64,000 nucleotides of DNA from Dipteronia dyeriana. Lineage: Eukaryota; Streptophyta; Magnoliopsida; Sapindales; Sapindaceae. How positions within the stretch are numbered: position 1 is the stretch's first letter; the number at the start of each line of letters is the position of its first letter. Both the position numbers and the translations under genes were made by a program. This document shows positions 1 to 12,479 of this stretch, piece after piece. The notes below the pieces were generated by a model, which saw nothing but the letters and a program-made list of their open reading frames with translations, made no database searches and was not told the DNA's origin. Location: contig CM065298.1 of NCBI GenBank assembly GCA_032871835.1, forward strand, positions 97,773,891 through 97,837,890, given 5' to 3'.

Positions 1-1267
1 CACCAAATGTAACCCATCCACCATCATTCATAACAAGATTCTTAAAGAATTCCTTGTTACCGGTCATATTCCTAGAGCAACTGCTATCTAGGTACCAACA
101 ATAGGATGAATTAGCTTTTAAAGCATATTATGCAACCAAACATTGTGTTGTGTTTTTCTTAACCCAAACTTTCTTGACAAGCTTCTCATTTCTACTTTTA
201 TTAACATGCTTTGACTTGTTTTTAGGCACATTGACTCCATTAGTCACATTTTCAAACAAATCAAACAAAGCATTATCAACTTTCTTATGCATATTAGAAC
301 GAGGCACAACACAAGATTTAACAAACAAATCATCAACACATTTATTCTCAACATGCTTTTCCAAGGTCTTCTTAGGTCTAATTCTAGATCCATACATGGA
401 TGATTTCCTAGGACCATTCAAAGACATATCATGCAAATCATTGGCAATTATACATTTACGAATGTATTCATAACATCTAGGTCTTATGTGTCCTAAGATG
501 TTGCAGTAATGACAAATAGGTATGAATTTGAGAAGTTTACCATTTGCTTGAGCATTCAACTCATTTTTCCTTCTCATATTTTTACCTATTTGGCGTGCAA
601 CACTAGATGTCTTGCCTTTTGCATTTGATGATGATGTAGCTTGTCTCTGGCATTGTTGAGTCTTTTCCTTGACTTTCATTGTTGATGTTGAGGCACCTCT
701 GGTAGCATTCATGGCTTTACCATTAGAGAGTGTACCTACATTTAAATTGCTACAAGCTTTGACAAAAGTAGATTTGTTAGATGAAGAAGTTGATTTTTCA
801 TTAACATATCCTAAACCTCTTTTGTCGCTTGAAGGCTTTCCAACCTTAATGAGAGCTTTCACTTTGTTAGAGCTAGATAACATCTTGTTAATCATCTCTT
901 TAGCCTCATTAAGTTTGTCATTAAGCACCTTCTCTTGATTCTCATGCTCATTTAATTTTGCTCTAAGCACATTTTCAATTCTCCTAGCACGATCAAGAGA
1001 TTCATCTCTTTGCTCAATTTCATGCTTCAAAATACTTAATCTATCATTGCTATCAATCAAGTTTTTCTCAAGATTAAGAATTTTGTCATTAAGATCAATA
1101 ACACACTTTGAGCTACAATCATGATTTTCTAACTTCTTAGTGAGAGACTTATTGATCTTAGAGATCCTTTCAATTTCTTAAATAAGATCTTTGATCTTTT
1201 GATCATCTAAGTCAATAGACTCACCTTCAACAAAAGAAGAAACAAAAGAATACATTTCTTTAATCAT
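1..1267 (-). pseudogene. copia element A: gag-protease fragment
   Basis: Minus-strand coding sequence of a Ty1/copia retrotransposon. Reading from about 1267 downward there is a long charged, coiled-coil-like segment. A CCHC zinc knuckle of the nucleocapsid type follows near 530-480 (C-x2-C-x4-H-x4-C, reading CHYCNILGHIRPRC). At the window edge the start of the aspartic protease reads YLDSSCSRNMTG, where the family usually has DSG. The longest open stretch is 128-1060. An in-frame TAA lies at about 1178-1180 and another stop follows at 128, just before the protease. The usual N-terminal gag domain is missing between the primer-binding site and the coiled coil, so this part is internally deleted. 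The rest of pol lies outside the window. Identification as copia gag-pro is firm; the clade is not assigned. Confidence 0.85.
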
Positions 1268-1330
1268 GATGAAACAGATGAAGATAACAAACACTACAAA
1301 GAAGATCTATCTAAGTGCGTCTAGACACCG

Positions 1331-1344
1331 GCTTTGATACCAAT
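1331..1344 (-). other. primer-binding site of copia element A
   Basis: On the minus strand this reads ATTGGTATCAAAGC, close to the complement of the 3' end of plant initiator tRNA-Met (TGGTATCAGAGC). It sits directly next to the LTR end, as expected for copia. Confidence 0.7.
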
Positions 1345-3559
1345 TGAAATTTCCTTGATCTTTATAGTGTGAATATACCTAGAGGGGGGGTGAATAGGTA
1401 TATGCACCAATTTTTATCTTCTTTTAAAATAATGTAATTCTAACAATGCTTAATGAAAATTGCAAACAAAGACACAATATTTACATGGTAAAACCTCCAA
1501 AAAGGAAACATCCACGGGTTGATACCATAACCACCGGCAAAAGCAAATCCACTATTTCAAATAGAGTTACACACTCAAGCAATCACACATGCTCTACATG
1601 CTTTCACTCTCACTCTATCTTGAACCTAGTGATCTACTAAGCCGACTTCCTATCCAAGACCCACTGTCTCTAGGAAGATTTCTTGCTCACCTATCCGGAT
1701 CCTCCCGGCCCTAGGCAAGAATTCTTACTTGACTATCCAACGCTTCACACCTCTAGCCAAGACTTCCTTGCTTGACAATCCGAGGCTTCACACCTCTTGC
1801 CAAGACTTCCTTGCTCAACAATCCGAGATTTCACATCTCTTATCGAGACTTCCACTTGCGTAGCTATTCAAGTCCTCCTGACTCTAGTCAAGAATTACAA
1901 TTGCTCAAATCAAAGAATCACTCTAAGATATGAGAGTTTTTACCTCTTCACAAGGCATCTAAGTGATCATGAATGCAAATCGCAAACAAGCACTCAACAT
2001 AGAAAATGATGATCAACAAATTCTATAGACATGCAAATAGATAGCTAGATTATGCTTTCAAAGATCAATCACAAATGCATCTAGACAACCTATGCATGTT
2101 GTAAACTAAGAACATAGATATAAAGATATCATCAATTGAAACAAAACCTAGTTCTTAGAAAATGAAGTTAGATCTAGAAACAAACAATCAAGCATAAGAA
2201 CAAAGGATTTCTAGAAACAATTTCATGTTTATCAAGTTTAGCACAAATCATTCAATATATCACACATCTAGCTAAACTTGAAAATCAAATCAACAAACCA
2301 TAAAATGATATCAAAATCATCCTAGACATGCTTCTTAATCAAATAACATCAATCAATAAGAAGATCTAAAAGCTAAGAAGAAGATGATTTTACCAACAAG
2401 GATGCAATCACGAACTGAAGATCAGATCACAACGAAAAACGTAGACATCCTTTTGTTCTGGAAATTCATGGGGTTTGTAGAACTCTTCAAGACACTTGAA
2501 ATCGGTTTTAAAATCAAGTGATTCGGAGTAGAAATGAAGAAGTTATCACAAAAACAAAAATCAAAATGTTGATAGAAAAATTCTGCACTTGTTCTTCAAT
2601 TTCTCAACTTGTTCTTATCTTATGAAATGAGAAGGAATGAGAGGTTTTAAAGAGTGAAAAGACCAAATGACCAAAACACTCTTCTTACTTAGTGTCTCCC
2701 CGAGATTTCACGTGGGCATCTCGGGGCAGAACACTCTTGGGGCAGAGATGGCCACGTGCCATCTCTGGTTGGTGTATGTTGATGGCTTAAGCCATCGCAC
2801 CTCACCTCTTGCGCTCTCCTCGCGTTCTTCGACAGTTATTTGGCCTCCAAACTTTGAATTTGAATCTGTTTAAAGATTACAAACCGAGACTCCCTCACGG
2901 ATATGGACATATAAGATACTCAACCCAGAAAATAAGAATTCGACACGATATAAGAAGAGAAAGACAATGTATGCAACATGAGTTGAAAGTGTAGTATCTT
3001 TTGACTTAGAACTCGAAATCAATGGTATGAGTAACCGAAATGACCGGACCTCAATCAAGAATGATTTAAGAATAAATTCAAGTTCAATATCCATGTTATA
3101 CAAACATATAAACAAACAAACACATTTCACACAAGAATACAAACTACATAGAGATAGTCTCCAATCATGCATTTTCCAAAACGTGTAACTTTCAAACCAA
3201 AGCATGAGCATTCAACTTCAAGTGTGTGAAAGTGTTATACCAAATGATGCGCTATGATGTAGTGACACAATTGTATGAATTGTGTGTGTGTGCGCATATA
3301 ATGATGCACAACTAAGCAGGGACACATATGAATGAATTGTGTGTGTGTGTGTGTGTCTACGCCTTGCAAGAGAAATAAGGATCTCGATACCATAGCATTC
3401 AAGAATAGTACCAATCCTCTCAAAGATGAACTTTGTATCATGAGAAGTTGATATTCTTCCTTGAAGCTCTTATAATCACGAACCACTTAAGCAACTAAGT
3501 ATTACAAAGAAATGAAGTTTTGTTATGGAATCAAGCCAACACAAATCTAGAACCTAACA
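1345..3559 (-). repeat. LTR of copia element A (5' LTR in element sense)
   Basis: The segment starts with TG next to the primer-binding site and ends with CTAACA, so in element sense it begins TGTTAG and ends TTTCA. At about 2215 bp it is a long LTR. It contains a G-run with GGTGAATAGG near the element-sense 3' end and two GT/TG microsatellites (about 3278-3292 and 3337-3357). The partner LTR is outside the window, so no target duplication can be tested. It abuts copia element B directly, which suggests A inserted into B. Confidence 0.6.
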
Positions 3560-6110
3560 ATCACCCCTAGGACATAATAATGAGTACTTCATCGCTTTCA
3601 TGAATGATCACTCAAGATTTGGTTATGTGTATCTCATGAGACATAAGTCGGACTTTTGACATGTTCAAAGCATTTAAAGCTGAAGTAGAAAATCAGTTTG
3701 AGAAACACATAAAAATCTTGAGGTTAGATCATGGTGGAAAATTTCTATCTGGTTAGTTTCAGCAATATCTTATTGACAATCGGATAATTTTCTCAGTTTT
3801 CTGCACCAGGCACACCTCAACAAAATGGGGTGGCAAAAAGGAGAAATAGAACTCTTTTGGATATAGTTAGGTCTATGTTGAGTTATTCAACGCTCCCTAA
3901 TTCTTTTTGGGGATATGCTTTACAAAGCGAAATGTACATTCTAAACGATGTACCATCTAGGTCGGTTTCTAAAACACCGGATGAGTTATGGACCGGGAGA
4001 AAGCCTAGTTTACAACACTTAAGGATTTTGGATGTCCTGTACATGTGTTAAAAGGAATGACAGAAAAGATGGAATCCCGTTCAGAAACATGCATATTTGT
4101 AGGGTATCGAAAAGGAACAAAAGTATATTATTTTTATAGTCCTTCAGATCTTAAAGTATTTGTTTCGACAAATGCTAAATTTCTAGAATAGGACTATATG
4201 AATAATTTTGTGCCTAAAAGTAGAATTGTCCTGAATGAGCTTTTAGGAGATACAATTCCACAAGAGGTTTCGCAACCAAGCCCAATTATAAGTTCTGTTC
4301 CAACAAAAGATCAACAATCTACCATACCTCGTTGTAGTGGGAAGGTTGTTAGAAAACCCGAGAGATACATCGGTCTAGGAGAATCTGTAGAGAATCTTCT
4401 GGACGACGATGATCCCTATACGTACAAGAAAGCAATGGAAGATGTTGATTGTCGCCATTGGCAAAAGGCAATGCAATCAGAAATTGAATCTATGTTCAAA
4501 AACAAAGTCTGATCTCTTGTAAACTTGCCTAAAGGGATAAACCCATCGGGTGCAAATGGGTATACAAGAGGAAAAGAGGAATGGATGGAAAGGTGGAAAC
4601 CTTTAAAGCTAGATTGGTAGTTAAAGGTTATACACAGAAAAAATGTATCGATTATGAAAAAACCTTCTCTCATATGGCCATGCTTAAATCCATTAGGATA
4701 CTCTTATCCATTGCGGCATCTCTATACCTAGAGATTTGGCAAATGGACGTCAATACAGTTTTCCTTAATGGAAAGGTGGAAACCTTTAAAGCTAGATTGG
4801 TAGTTAAGGGTTATACATATAAAAAACGTATCGCTTATAAAGAAACCTTCTCTCATGTGGCCATGCTTAAATCCATTAGGATATTCTTATCCATTGTGGC
4901 ATCTCTAGATCTAGAGATTTGGTAAATGGACGTCAAGACAGTTTTCCTTAATGGAAGTCTTGACGAATGCATCTATATGATGCAACCAGAAGGATTCATT
5001 GAAAAGGGCCAAGTGGAAAGGGTATGCAAGTTGCAAAGATCCATATATGGTTTAAAGCAAGCATCCAGATCCTAGAACATAAGGTTCGATCAAGCTGTGA
5101 AAAGTTTTAGATTTATTCAAAACCTTGACGAACCTTGTGTATACAAAAGGATTAAAGGCGACAAGTTGGTTTTCCTAGTTCTTCACGTTGATGATATACT
5201 ACTCATCGGAAACAATGTAGGTGTATTGACATCAATAAAAGAATGGTTAGCAAAATAATTTGATACGAAAAACTTAGGAGAAGCAAGTTATATTCTTGGT
5301 ATCTAAGTCATAAGGGATAGAAATAATAGAACGATTGCATTATCCCAAGCTTCATACATAAATAAAATCTTGTCTAGGTTTTCCATGCAAGATTCCAAGA
5401 GAGGTAGGTTACCTTTCAGACATGGAATCAAACTTTCTAAGGAACAAGTTCCTAAGAATGAGCATGAAGAGCAATTCATGAGTAGGGTTCCTTAAGCATC
5501 GGCAGTTGGAAGTCTCATGTATGCAATGCTCTGCACTAGACCATATATTTATTTTATTGTGGGCATAGTTAGCAGGTTTTAATCCAAACCTGGTCCTGAT
5601 AACTGGACGACAGTCAAGCATATTTTCAAGTATCTTAGAAGAACGAGAGATTATATACTTGTATACTCTTGAGGGGATTTAATTCTCGTTGAGTATATAG
5701 ATTCTGATTTTTAGTCAGACTCTGACTCCAGGAAATCAACATCAGGATTTATGTTTACTATTAGAGGAAGGGCGGTCATATGGAGGAGTATCAAGCAATC
5801 TTGTATTGCTGATTCCACCATGGAAACCGAGTATGTTACCGCATGTGAGGCTGCTAAAGAGGTTGTCTGGCTCCGCCGATTCTTGATTGACTTGGAAGTG
5901 GTTCCTAATGCGAATAAGCAAATCACTATCTATTGTGACAATAGTGGAGTAGTGGCTAATTCGAGAGAACCAATAAGTCATAAGAGAGGCAAACACATTG
6001 AAAGAAAGTATCACCTTTTGAGGGAAATTGTGCATAGGGGTAGCTTGACGATTACCAAGATCGCATCAGCAGATAATCTAGCGGATCCCTTTACAAAGGC
6101 TTTTCCATAA
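3560..6110 (+). pseudogene. copia element B: integrase-RT-RNase H, heavily degraded
   Basis: Plus-strand pol of a second copia element, entered in the middle of integrase. The order is integrase core (3570-4030; AKRRNRTL at about 3835, where the family has AERRNRTL, so the catalytic Glu is Lys), integrase C-terminus (4060-4250), reverse transcriptase (4430-5280, with HVDDILLIG at about 5190 instead of YVDD) and RNase H (5690-6110, with TIYCDNSGVVA and the ending ADPFTKAFP). At least eight stops or frameshifts are visible, for example at 3655, 4050, 4510 and 4923. The RT carries a 183-bp in-frame duplication, annotated separately. The 5' half is missing where element A begins. Not functional; the family call is firm. 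Confidence 0.9.
4585..4950 (+). repeat. 183-bp tandem duplication inside RT
   Basis: Positions 4585-4767 and 4768-4950 are successive copies of the same RT segment (both begin ATGGAAAGGTGGAAACC), and the single-copy sequence resumes with ATGGAAGTCTT at 4951. The unit equals 61 codons, so frame is kept. The copies differ at several bases, so the duplication is not recent. Confidence 0.85.
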
Positions 6111-6172
6111 AAGAGTTTGGATGGGCATCTAGAGAACATGGGGATGAGAGATATGACACATTTGCTATAGAG

Positions 6173-8480
6173 CAAGTGGGAGATTGTTGGGATTATGCTC
6201 GATAGAAAGAGTGTAATAATGTATTTGATAATCTTTTCATGTTAATAAAGTGATTTCTAGTTTAACAAATCTTATAGCATTTATAGTTTAATTATTATAT
6301 TTGTCAAAAGTAAATAATCATAAGGTCAAAAGATTATGAGAAATGAAGAATTGTCCATACATCTAGATATGTATGAGGTAGACACAATTCTTTAGTTAGT
6401 CTTGAATAATATTCACAACTTAAGATAAAAGGTTGGACGCCTTTATCTCGTCAAAGTTGTAGATTCTCTTGCTAGCATTTGAGTGGGAACAAATGTGTAA
6501 TGATGAGTCTAAAATCATCAAAGTGTGATGTCTTTAGGCAAAAGAATGTAGTGCACTGGGTGCATTGAATGATCATAATGAAATACTTTATCTAGAACCG
6601 TCAATGGATAAAAGTTTTCATTTGAAGACAATCGGAGAGTCTATCTCAATCCTGAGATAAATGATAGACTTAAGGTTGCAAGTGTTATTATTTGAGATAT
6701 CAATTAGTACGATTATATAGTTTACCCTCGATAGTTTACCCTCGATAGTTTGGCGGTATTCATTTGTTAATCAAGAGGGCTTCATTTATAGATATGGATA
6801 TCGTGGCGTGGCTTCATTTATTAAATGAGAGTAGAATATCATCATATGGATGTTTTGAGGTATTGGATATTAAATCTTAATGTTAAGTTTTCAATAGTGT
6901 CTATTGAAACATGGCTTCTGGACAAGTCAAAATATCCAAGTTCAAAATGTGGTCATATGAGTAATTATTGTGACTTGGAGAGCTATATGCGGTCTATGAG
7001 CTCTTGGCGATTACTGATATTCTTCACGAGGATACGCTTTCTCCATTAAGGTTGTCTAGGGTATGAATGAGTAACATCAACTTATTCTATCTTTATTTAA
7101 GAGTTCAATTTTAGTTCTTTAGTTGAATGAACTAAAATTAAATAGATCAGACCTAAGTTAATTATTTGTTGATTGTGATTGGGTTGTGTCTATTGGAGCT
7201 TCAATTTAGATAGTCCGCCAAGATCCTCAATTCACACGAACTTGCATGGATCACTTGATATATTCTACCAGACCAATTTAGGGGTCCATCTAGAATTGTA
7301 TTGAGGCAGGTGGACTTGTTCCTTTTTGTAAAAATTGGTCTAGTTCACATGTGGACTTTTTATAAAGGTCAAATGGATTTAATAAAATAAGAAAATAATA
7401 TATTGACCCATATATATGTGTTAGGTGGCAAGGCTATTTAGAATATTATTTAGTTGAATGGAAATTAATTAATTTGGAGATTAATTAATTATTAAATTAA
7501 AAGTCAAAATCTTTTTCAAGTAGGAGATGGTCTCCTAATATTATACTATTGTTGGTAGTATAATTAATATTAAAGACTGTATTTGATAAGTAGATAAATA
7601 AAAGGAATTATTTATCTAATCAAATTAAGAAGTCTTTAATATGGTTACAAATACACTATTGAGTTGGATTAAGAGTCTTGATATATGATAGAATTCCTTT
7701 TAGAAAAGGATTCTTAACCACCAAGTAAATCCACCTAAGGAAATGATTTTTAACAACCAAGTAAATCCTTCTTAGGAAAGGATTTGTGATCCTAATATAT
7801 ATTCTATTAAGATTTCGGCCAGCCCATATATATATATATATATATATAAGATGATAGAATTCCTTTTAGATAAGGATTCTTAACTACCAAATAAATCCAC
7901 CAAAGGAAAGGATTCTTATCAACCAAGTAAATCCTTCTTAGGAGAGGATTTATGATCATATATATGTTTGTTAATTTCGGCCAGCCCTAGTCTTTTAGAG
8001 TGAAGATTTCGGCTTCCATATAAATTTTGAAAGAGAAAAATCTGATTTTGCTCTAGACAAAAATTCGATCAACTCTAAGAAATAGTGTGAGATTCGGTAA
8101 AGAAGAAAATGAAGAAAGAACATTTAGTTTTCGATAGTACACTAGTAGTCTTTACATTAAAAGGTTTTGTGTACAACATCGAATCAAGGTTCACGCGAGT
8201 TTCAGTCAAATTGATTGATAATTCACAAGTGACCTAACGTTCTTTGCTTTCTTCTTGGAGGATTATTGTAAATAACAAAAGAAAGATTTTGTTCGTTTCC
8301 ATCCTCAGGTATACAATTTAGAGAAAGGGAGCCTACACTCTTAGGTGATTCACGTTCATGATTGGATTGGAAGATCTTAAGGAATCAATTCGGCGCTAGT
8401 TCAATCATCACAAGAAAAAGGTACGACACTTTTTATATACATCAATTAATCTAGGGTTAAGGTTCTTGTTATTGAAAAAG
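6173..8480 (+). repeat. polypurine tract and 3' LTR of copia element B
   Basis: The purine tract GCAAGTGGGAGA is followed by TGTTGGGATTATG at 6185, the usual copia 3' LTR start. The LTR runs through AT-rich sequence with several TA runs. Its far end is not clear: the last LTR-like sequence (the AGAAAAAGGTACGACAC region) is near 8415-8480, after which element C sequence begins on the other strand. The 3' end is probably lost at that junction. Confidence 0.6.
7687..7987 (+). repeat. 166-bp tandem duplication in the LTR of element B
   Basis: Copies start GATAGAATTCCTTTTAGA at 7687 and 7853 and both end CGGCCAGCCC (7825 and 7987). They are separated by a short TA microsatellite (about 7826-7848). 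The copies have diverged at roughly one base in ten. Confidence 0.75.
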
Positions 8481-8489
8481 GGAAAATTT

Positions 8490-10130
8490 TTATTTATACC
8501 CAAACTTTAATTTTGAATTTTTTCACGCTTCTGTTGCATAGGCTTTTCCCTACAATTAAAAGGCAGTTTACAACTTTTACCTAACTGGCAACTAACACAT
8601 ACAAAAGATTTAAGGGTCCAATGAGTAACATCTAAAAATCCTTTTTGCTTCAACAAATTTAATAACTTAACGTTTGGGTGTCCAAGCTTCTGGTGTCAAA
8701 TTGTCGAGGAACCACCTTGTTTTATTAAGCTCAAAGCCTTTTGAGAATAGTTATCCAGGGCATATAATTGCCCTTTTTTATGCCCCTTCGCTATCGTCCT
8801 TTGGATTCGATCCTTAACAACAAAACCAGAATCAGTGAATTCAAAAATGCACATACGATCAGATGTTAATTTTCTAACTGACAGTAAATTTTTGGTCAAA
8901 TCAGGCACAGCAAGTACATCTTTTAAATTCATCTTACCAACACTAGCATCACCAATATGAGAAATAGGTAGAGAATTTCCATTTCCAACATAAATAACAT
9001 CTTTTCCATCATAACACCGCATGTAAGACAAATTACCTGTGCCATTTTTCATATGCGCAGTGGCTCCTGAATCCATATAAAAAGTCTGATCAGTGGTATC
9101 ATTAAAAGCGAGGGTTGCCAGTTGGTGAGGGAAATCCCCAGATTGATATGAGTAATCAAACCTGTACCAACAATCTATAGCAAGATGGTTATTTTTTCAC
9201 ATATTTGGCAAGGAATTTTATTACCTGTATTTCCAATATTGTTGGGTTGTTGAGGCTGTCCAATAGAATTCTTGTCTCTTGGCTGAGACTGATTTATATT
9301 GCTATTGGTCTGCCAAGTTTCCTGCTTGTTTTGAGCATTATATCTGCCTACAGGAGTGAAGCCTCTACCACAAGGATTGAAGTTTCCTCTACCACCACGA
9401 TTGCCTCAACTACGACCACCACGCTGACTGAAAAAGTCTTAGGTGTGCTGTAAAAGTACATTCTCTTTCTCCCGATTTACTTCCAATGTTTGTTCGTGCC
9501 CTTGAAGAGCAAGAAGAAATTGATTAAAGGTTGGACAGGGAGGTTTGGATAACATGGCTGTGCGAAAGTCCATGTATTTCAGACCTAAACCACTAGCAAA
9601 CTGAAATACTTTGTCGAGGTTAGAAATAGGCTTCTTTATGGTAGCGAGATTGTCATATAGTGACTTAAACTCCTTGAGATATTCCTCAAGTGATTTTGAA
9701 CCTCTTTTGATAGTTATCAAGAGATTCTTCAAATGACCTTCCTTCTCCACTGTGGATGGTAACAGTAGTTCTTCAAAAGAAGCCCAAACTTGAAAGGTTG
9801 TGTCTGCTCCAACAATCATGCTTAACACTTCTTCCATCATGATTCCAAGCAACCAAGAAGTTAGAAGTACATCATTGTTTGCCCAAAGCAGGAAATCATG
9901 ATCAAAAGTTTTGCTTCCTTTGTCATCAGTGATTTGCTCATCTGGTTTTTCTTCACTATTAATAGGGTGAAGAACACCGAGGTTACGGATCAAAGGAACA
10001 ATCTGGTTTCTCCATAAGAGAAAATTTATGGTGTTTAGTTTGATAGAAATCAAACTTGAGCATTGGGTGAAAAGATTGGATTTTAAGTTCTGGTTCTTTA
10101 GTATTTGAGGATGAGGCTGAAGACATGTAT
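8490..10130 (-). pseudogene. copia element C: gag-protease-preintegrase fragment
   Basis: Minus-strand copia coding sequence, 5' part only. Gag (about 10126 down to 9440) contains the gag segment with FLLWRNQIVPLIRNL. Its likely start is the MSSASSS frame near 10126, then a frameshift near 10050 moves it into the frame of the long open stretch. The open frame that begins at 10176 starts inside the primer-binding site and is probably not the gag start. A gap of stops follows near 9440-9080. The protease starts with MDSGATAHM at 9076, keeping the DSG active site, and runs on to the preintegrase zinc finger (HQKLGHPN, then CVSC, near 8690-8590). Sequence ends near 8490 where element B's LTR begins. 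Integrase, RT and RNase H are absent. Confidence 0.85.
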
Positions 10131-10158
10131 TCAAAGGTTTCAAGGTTTGCAGGTAAAG

Positions 10159-10175
10159 GCTCTGATCTGATACCA
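10159..10175 (-). other. primer-binding site of copia element C
   Basis: Minus strand reads TGGTATCAGATCAGAGCC next to the LTR end. It is a tRNA-Met-type primer site with what looks like a short internal duplication (ATCAG repeated). Confidence 0.6.
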
Positions 10176-10436
10176 TGAAAATCCTTTTGTCTTTTGGTGA
10201 TCAACTTCAATGCTTTGTCATTAAGAAGATACTGAATATATACATGTACAAAGAAAAGATTACAGCTATAATAATTAAAACAAAATCAACTAAAATCATG
10301 TATCAATCATCTCCAATCATTTTGAATAAAATCAATCATCAATCATGAAATCATGAAATCAAACAATCATGAAACCAATCATCTATAATCGTCAATTATC
10401 TTTGATTTGTTTCCTTAATAGACACGACACGACACA
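10176..10436 (-). repeat. LTR of copia element C
   Basis: About 261 bp, beginning TGAAAATCC after the primer-binding site and ending GACACA, so TGTGTC...TTTTCA in element sense. It contains tandem-like ATCATGAAATC motifs and a typical copia transcript-end region (TGTACATGTATATATTC in element sense). Its outer end abuts the HD-ZIP IV pseudogene directly. Confidence 0.7.
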
Positions 10437-11430
10437 TGATGTATAACTTCTGTTCCGGGGTGTGTGATTCAAGTTTGCTCAAGTGCGACAAGCTTTATGT
10501 TGAGAGCATGCATGAAGATGTGAGAGTCTTAGCTAATAGGAGTAGGAATGACCCTAGTGAGCCGTCTGGCATTGTGTTGTATGCTTTCACTTCTGTCTGG
10601 AGTCCAAATAAGACATGAGGCTGAGGCTTTTTGATTTTTTGTGTGATGAAAGGATGAGGACTTGTTGAGATGTCCTATCAACTGATGGGAAAATGTGTAA
10701 GGAGACTCTCACATCGCCAATGCCAAGGTCAGGATCCTGGAAACTATGGCTCACATGTAGTTTATGTGTTGCTTGATTTACAATCAATCAACATGCTGGT
10801 AGGTGGAACAGATTCTTCCATGCTGGTTGTCTTGCCACCTGGATTCGCCATCCATCCAGACGCTTATTGGTCAAGGAACAATGAGCAATGACAACGAGGG
10901 TAGCAATTTCAACAAAACTGTTGGAGGATGCATACTTGCTGTCATATTTCAAATCCTCGTGAACATCTTTCCTTCTAACGAGATCACAGTTGAATCAGTG
11001 GAGACTGTTAGCAAACTCATTTATTGCACCATTCAGAAGATCAATGCCGCCATACAAGAAACCTAACTTGGTGGATAGGTAACCTTGCTGCTGCACAACT
11101 TAATAATAATAATAAAAAGAAGAAACAGAAACCACAAATGTCAAAAGTGTAGGAAACCATATAGAATGATAATCGAAGTTGGAGGAATAATAATACATAG
11201 TGTGAAGATCGGTTTTGTGTCAAGAATGGACACTGCAACATTTTTAGTAGTTTTGCTGCAACTGTGGTTGTCTGATCCAACTAGGGAGAAGTTTTTTGCT
11301 ACAAAACTAAGTAACTCAGTAGATGATTGTTCTACCCATAGAGGTTCTCAGCTTTTAGTCTTTTACAAAGGACGGGACAATTTTCGATACATGTTTACCT
11401 TTTTATAAGGAGACTTTTTGGAGCTGTTGT
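10437..11430 (+). pseudogene. HD-ZIP IV pseudogene fragment (START C-terminal part plus 3' UTR)
   Basis: A degenerate copy of the C-terminal coding region and 3' UTR of the HD-ZIP IV gene at 46745-47860. Matching segments include MMYNFCSGVC (main copy MMNNFSSRVC), SIVLY/GIVLS-type sequence near 10570, the block at 10800-10890 and the C-terminal end AAIQET at 11050-11066. Similarity continues through the 3' UTR to about 11430. There is a stop at about 10618 and several frameshifts. The sequence corresponding to the last intron and neighbouring exon bases (after about 10733) is deleted rather than cleanly spliced. Together with the retained 3' flank this argues for a DNA-level duplication, not a retrocopy. 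Some residues, such as NFCSGVC, look closer to the family consensus than in the main copy. The upstream exons are gone where element C begins. Confidence 0.85.
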
Positions 11431-11450
11431 TTTTTTCACTATAAGACTTA

Positions 11451-12219
11451 GGGTCTGTTTGATTTATTCACTGAATACTTAATGACAATTAATGTGTGTC
11501 ATTAAATTGTTTCATTCGATTTTTTAAGTTATAAAACAAATTGAATGAGCTTCTAAAACCACTTTTTATAAAAAGTAATTTTTTTTCATTTTTCACTTAA
11601 TGAAAACTAATTGAAATAAATATCAATTTTGTACTTTTAAATTTATCCTTACAAATCTTATTTATTTTCAATTTTTACTTTCTCACACCTTTAACATTAT
11701 TAATAGTTTTTTCTTCTTACTATTTAAAAAATTTTAACAGCCACTTTCAATTTTTTTTTATATTGATATAGATTTCAATATAAATTTGTTATTGCATTAG
11801 TATTCCACATATATAGTATAAATATTGTACGGATAATTGGTGGCCAACTATAATCTTCTATTATTTCTAAACTAAGCATCAATTAGTTTGTTCAATTTTT
11901 ATACTCTAAGGGTTATATTTTATATGACAATTTTTTAATATATAAATTTGTTATTATATTAATAAATTACTATTTTAGTTGTCTTTAATATATTAAGATA
12001 TAAATATATAACAAATAATATTTGAAAAGGGCATAGATGTAAAAACAATTATGTTAAGATATTTGTAACTTAAAAAAACAGACAATTTATCACTTATATT
12101 CGGTTTTCAGTGAAAAAAAAACAAACAAATATGTTTTTTAGCTTCAGTTTTCAATCATTATTCAGTCTTCTATATAATTCAGCAATGTTCAGTCTTCAAA
12201 CGAAAAATCAAACGCAACC
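11451..12219. mobile_element. PIF/Harbinger-like MITE (Tourist type)
   Basis: Terminal inverted repeats GGGTCTGTTTGATTT and AAATCAAACGCAACC are flanked by TTA on both sides (11448-11450 and 12220-12222). A three-base TTA target duplication and a GGG(T/C)CTGTTTG end are typical of PIF/Harbinger-related MITEs. About 769 bp, AT-rich, no coding capacity. It sits in the 3' flank of the HD-ZIP IV pseudogene copy. Confidence 0.75.
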
Positions 12220-12222
12220 TTA

Positions 12223-12479
12223 GTCTCTTATATCTTAAATTAAGATTAATCAGTTTGTTTGTTTTTCCAACTTATATCTTATTTTAAGATAAATAATTCT
12301 TTTAGAAAAATTAAAATTTTTTGCTTTTATCTTATTAAAAAAGTGTTATAGTAGATATTTTTTTAGTAAATTTCCACAAATGTCCTAAATAATTCATACA
12401 TTTATAATTTAATTCACACATAATAAAACCTTAAAAATCAATTACTAAAAAATCTCAATTTTGAAGAAACCCTAACTAG
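12223..12479. other. AT-rich sequence without genes, possibly part of another MITE
   Basis: No coding sequence. A GTTTGTTTGTTTTTCCAACTTAT-like stretch here and a similar inverted one near 14880-14920 hint that the hAT element at 12.5-14.9 kb landed inside another small inverted-repeat element, but the match is weak. Confidence 0.3.

Noticed and set aside
150..938. Plus-strand open frames over element A gag (150-473, 669-938)
   Set aside because: They are antisense shadows of the minus-strand gag with its zinc knuckle and show no domain of their own.
3270..3360. Regularly spaced repeats as a CRISPR array
   Set aside because: These are GT microsatellites in an LTR; no CRISPR repeat-spacer pattern exists anywhere in the window.
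10176..10176. ATG at the LTR/primer-site junction as the gag start of element C
   Set aside because: The ATG is formed by the LTR end plus the primer-binding site; the conserved MSSASSS-type start lies 50 bp further in, in another frame.
10437..11066. The 10.4-kb HD-ZIP IV copy as a processed retropseudogene
   Set aside because: The intron is removed by an irregular deletion that also takes exon bases, and the copy includes 3' flanking DNA beyond the transcript end.
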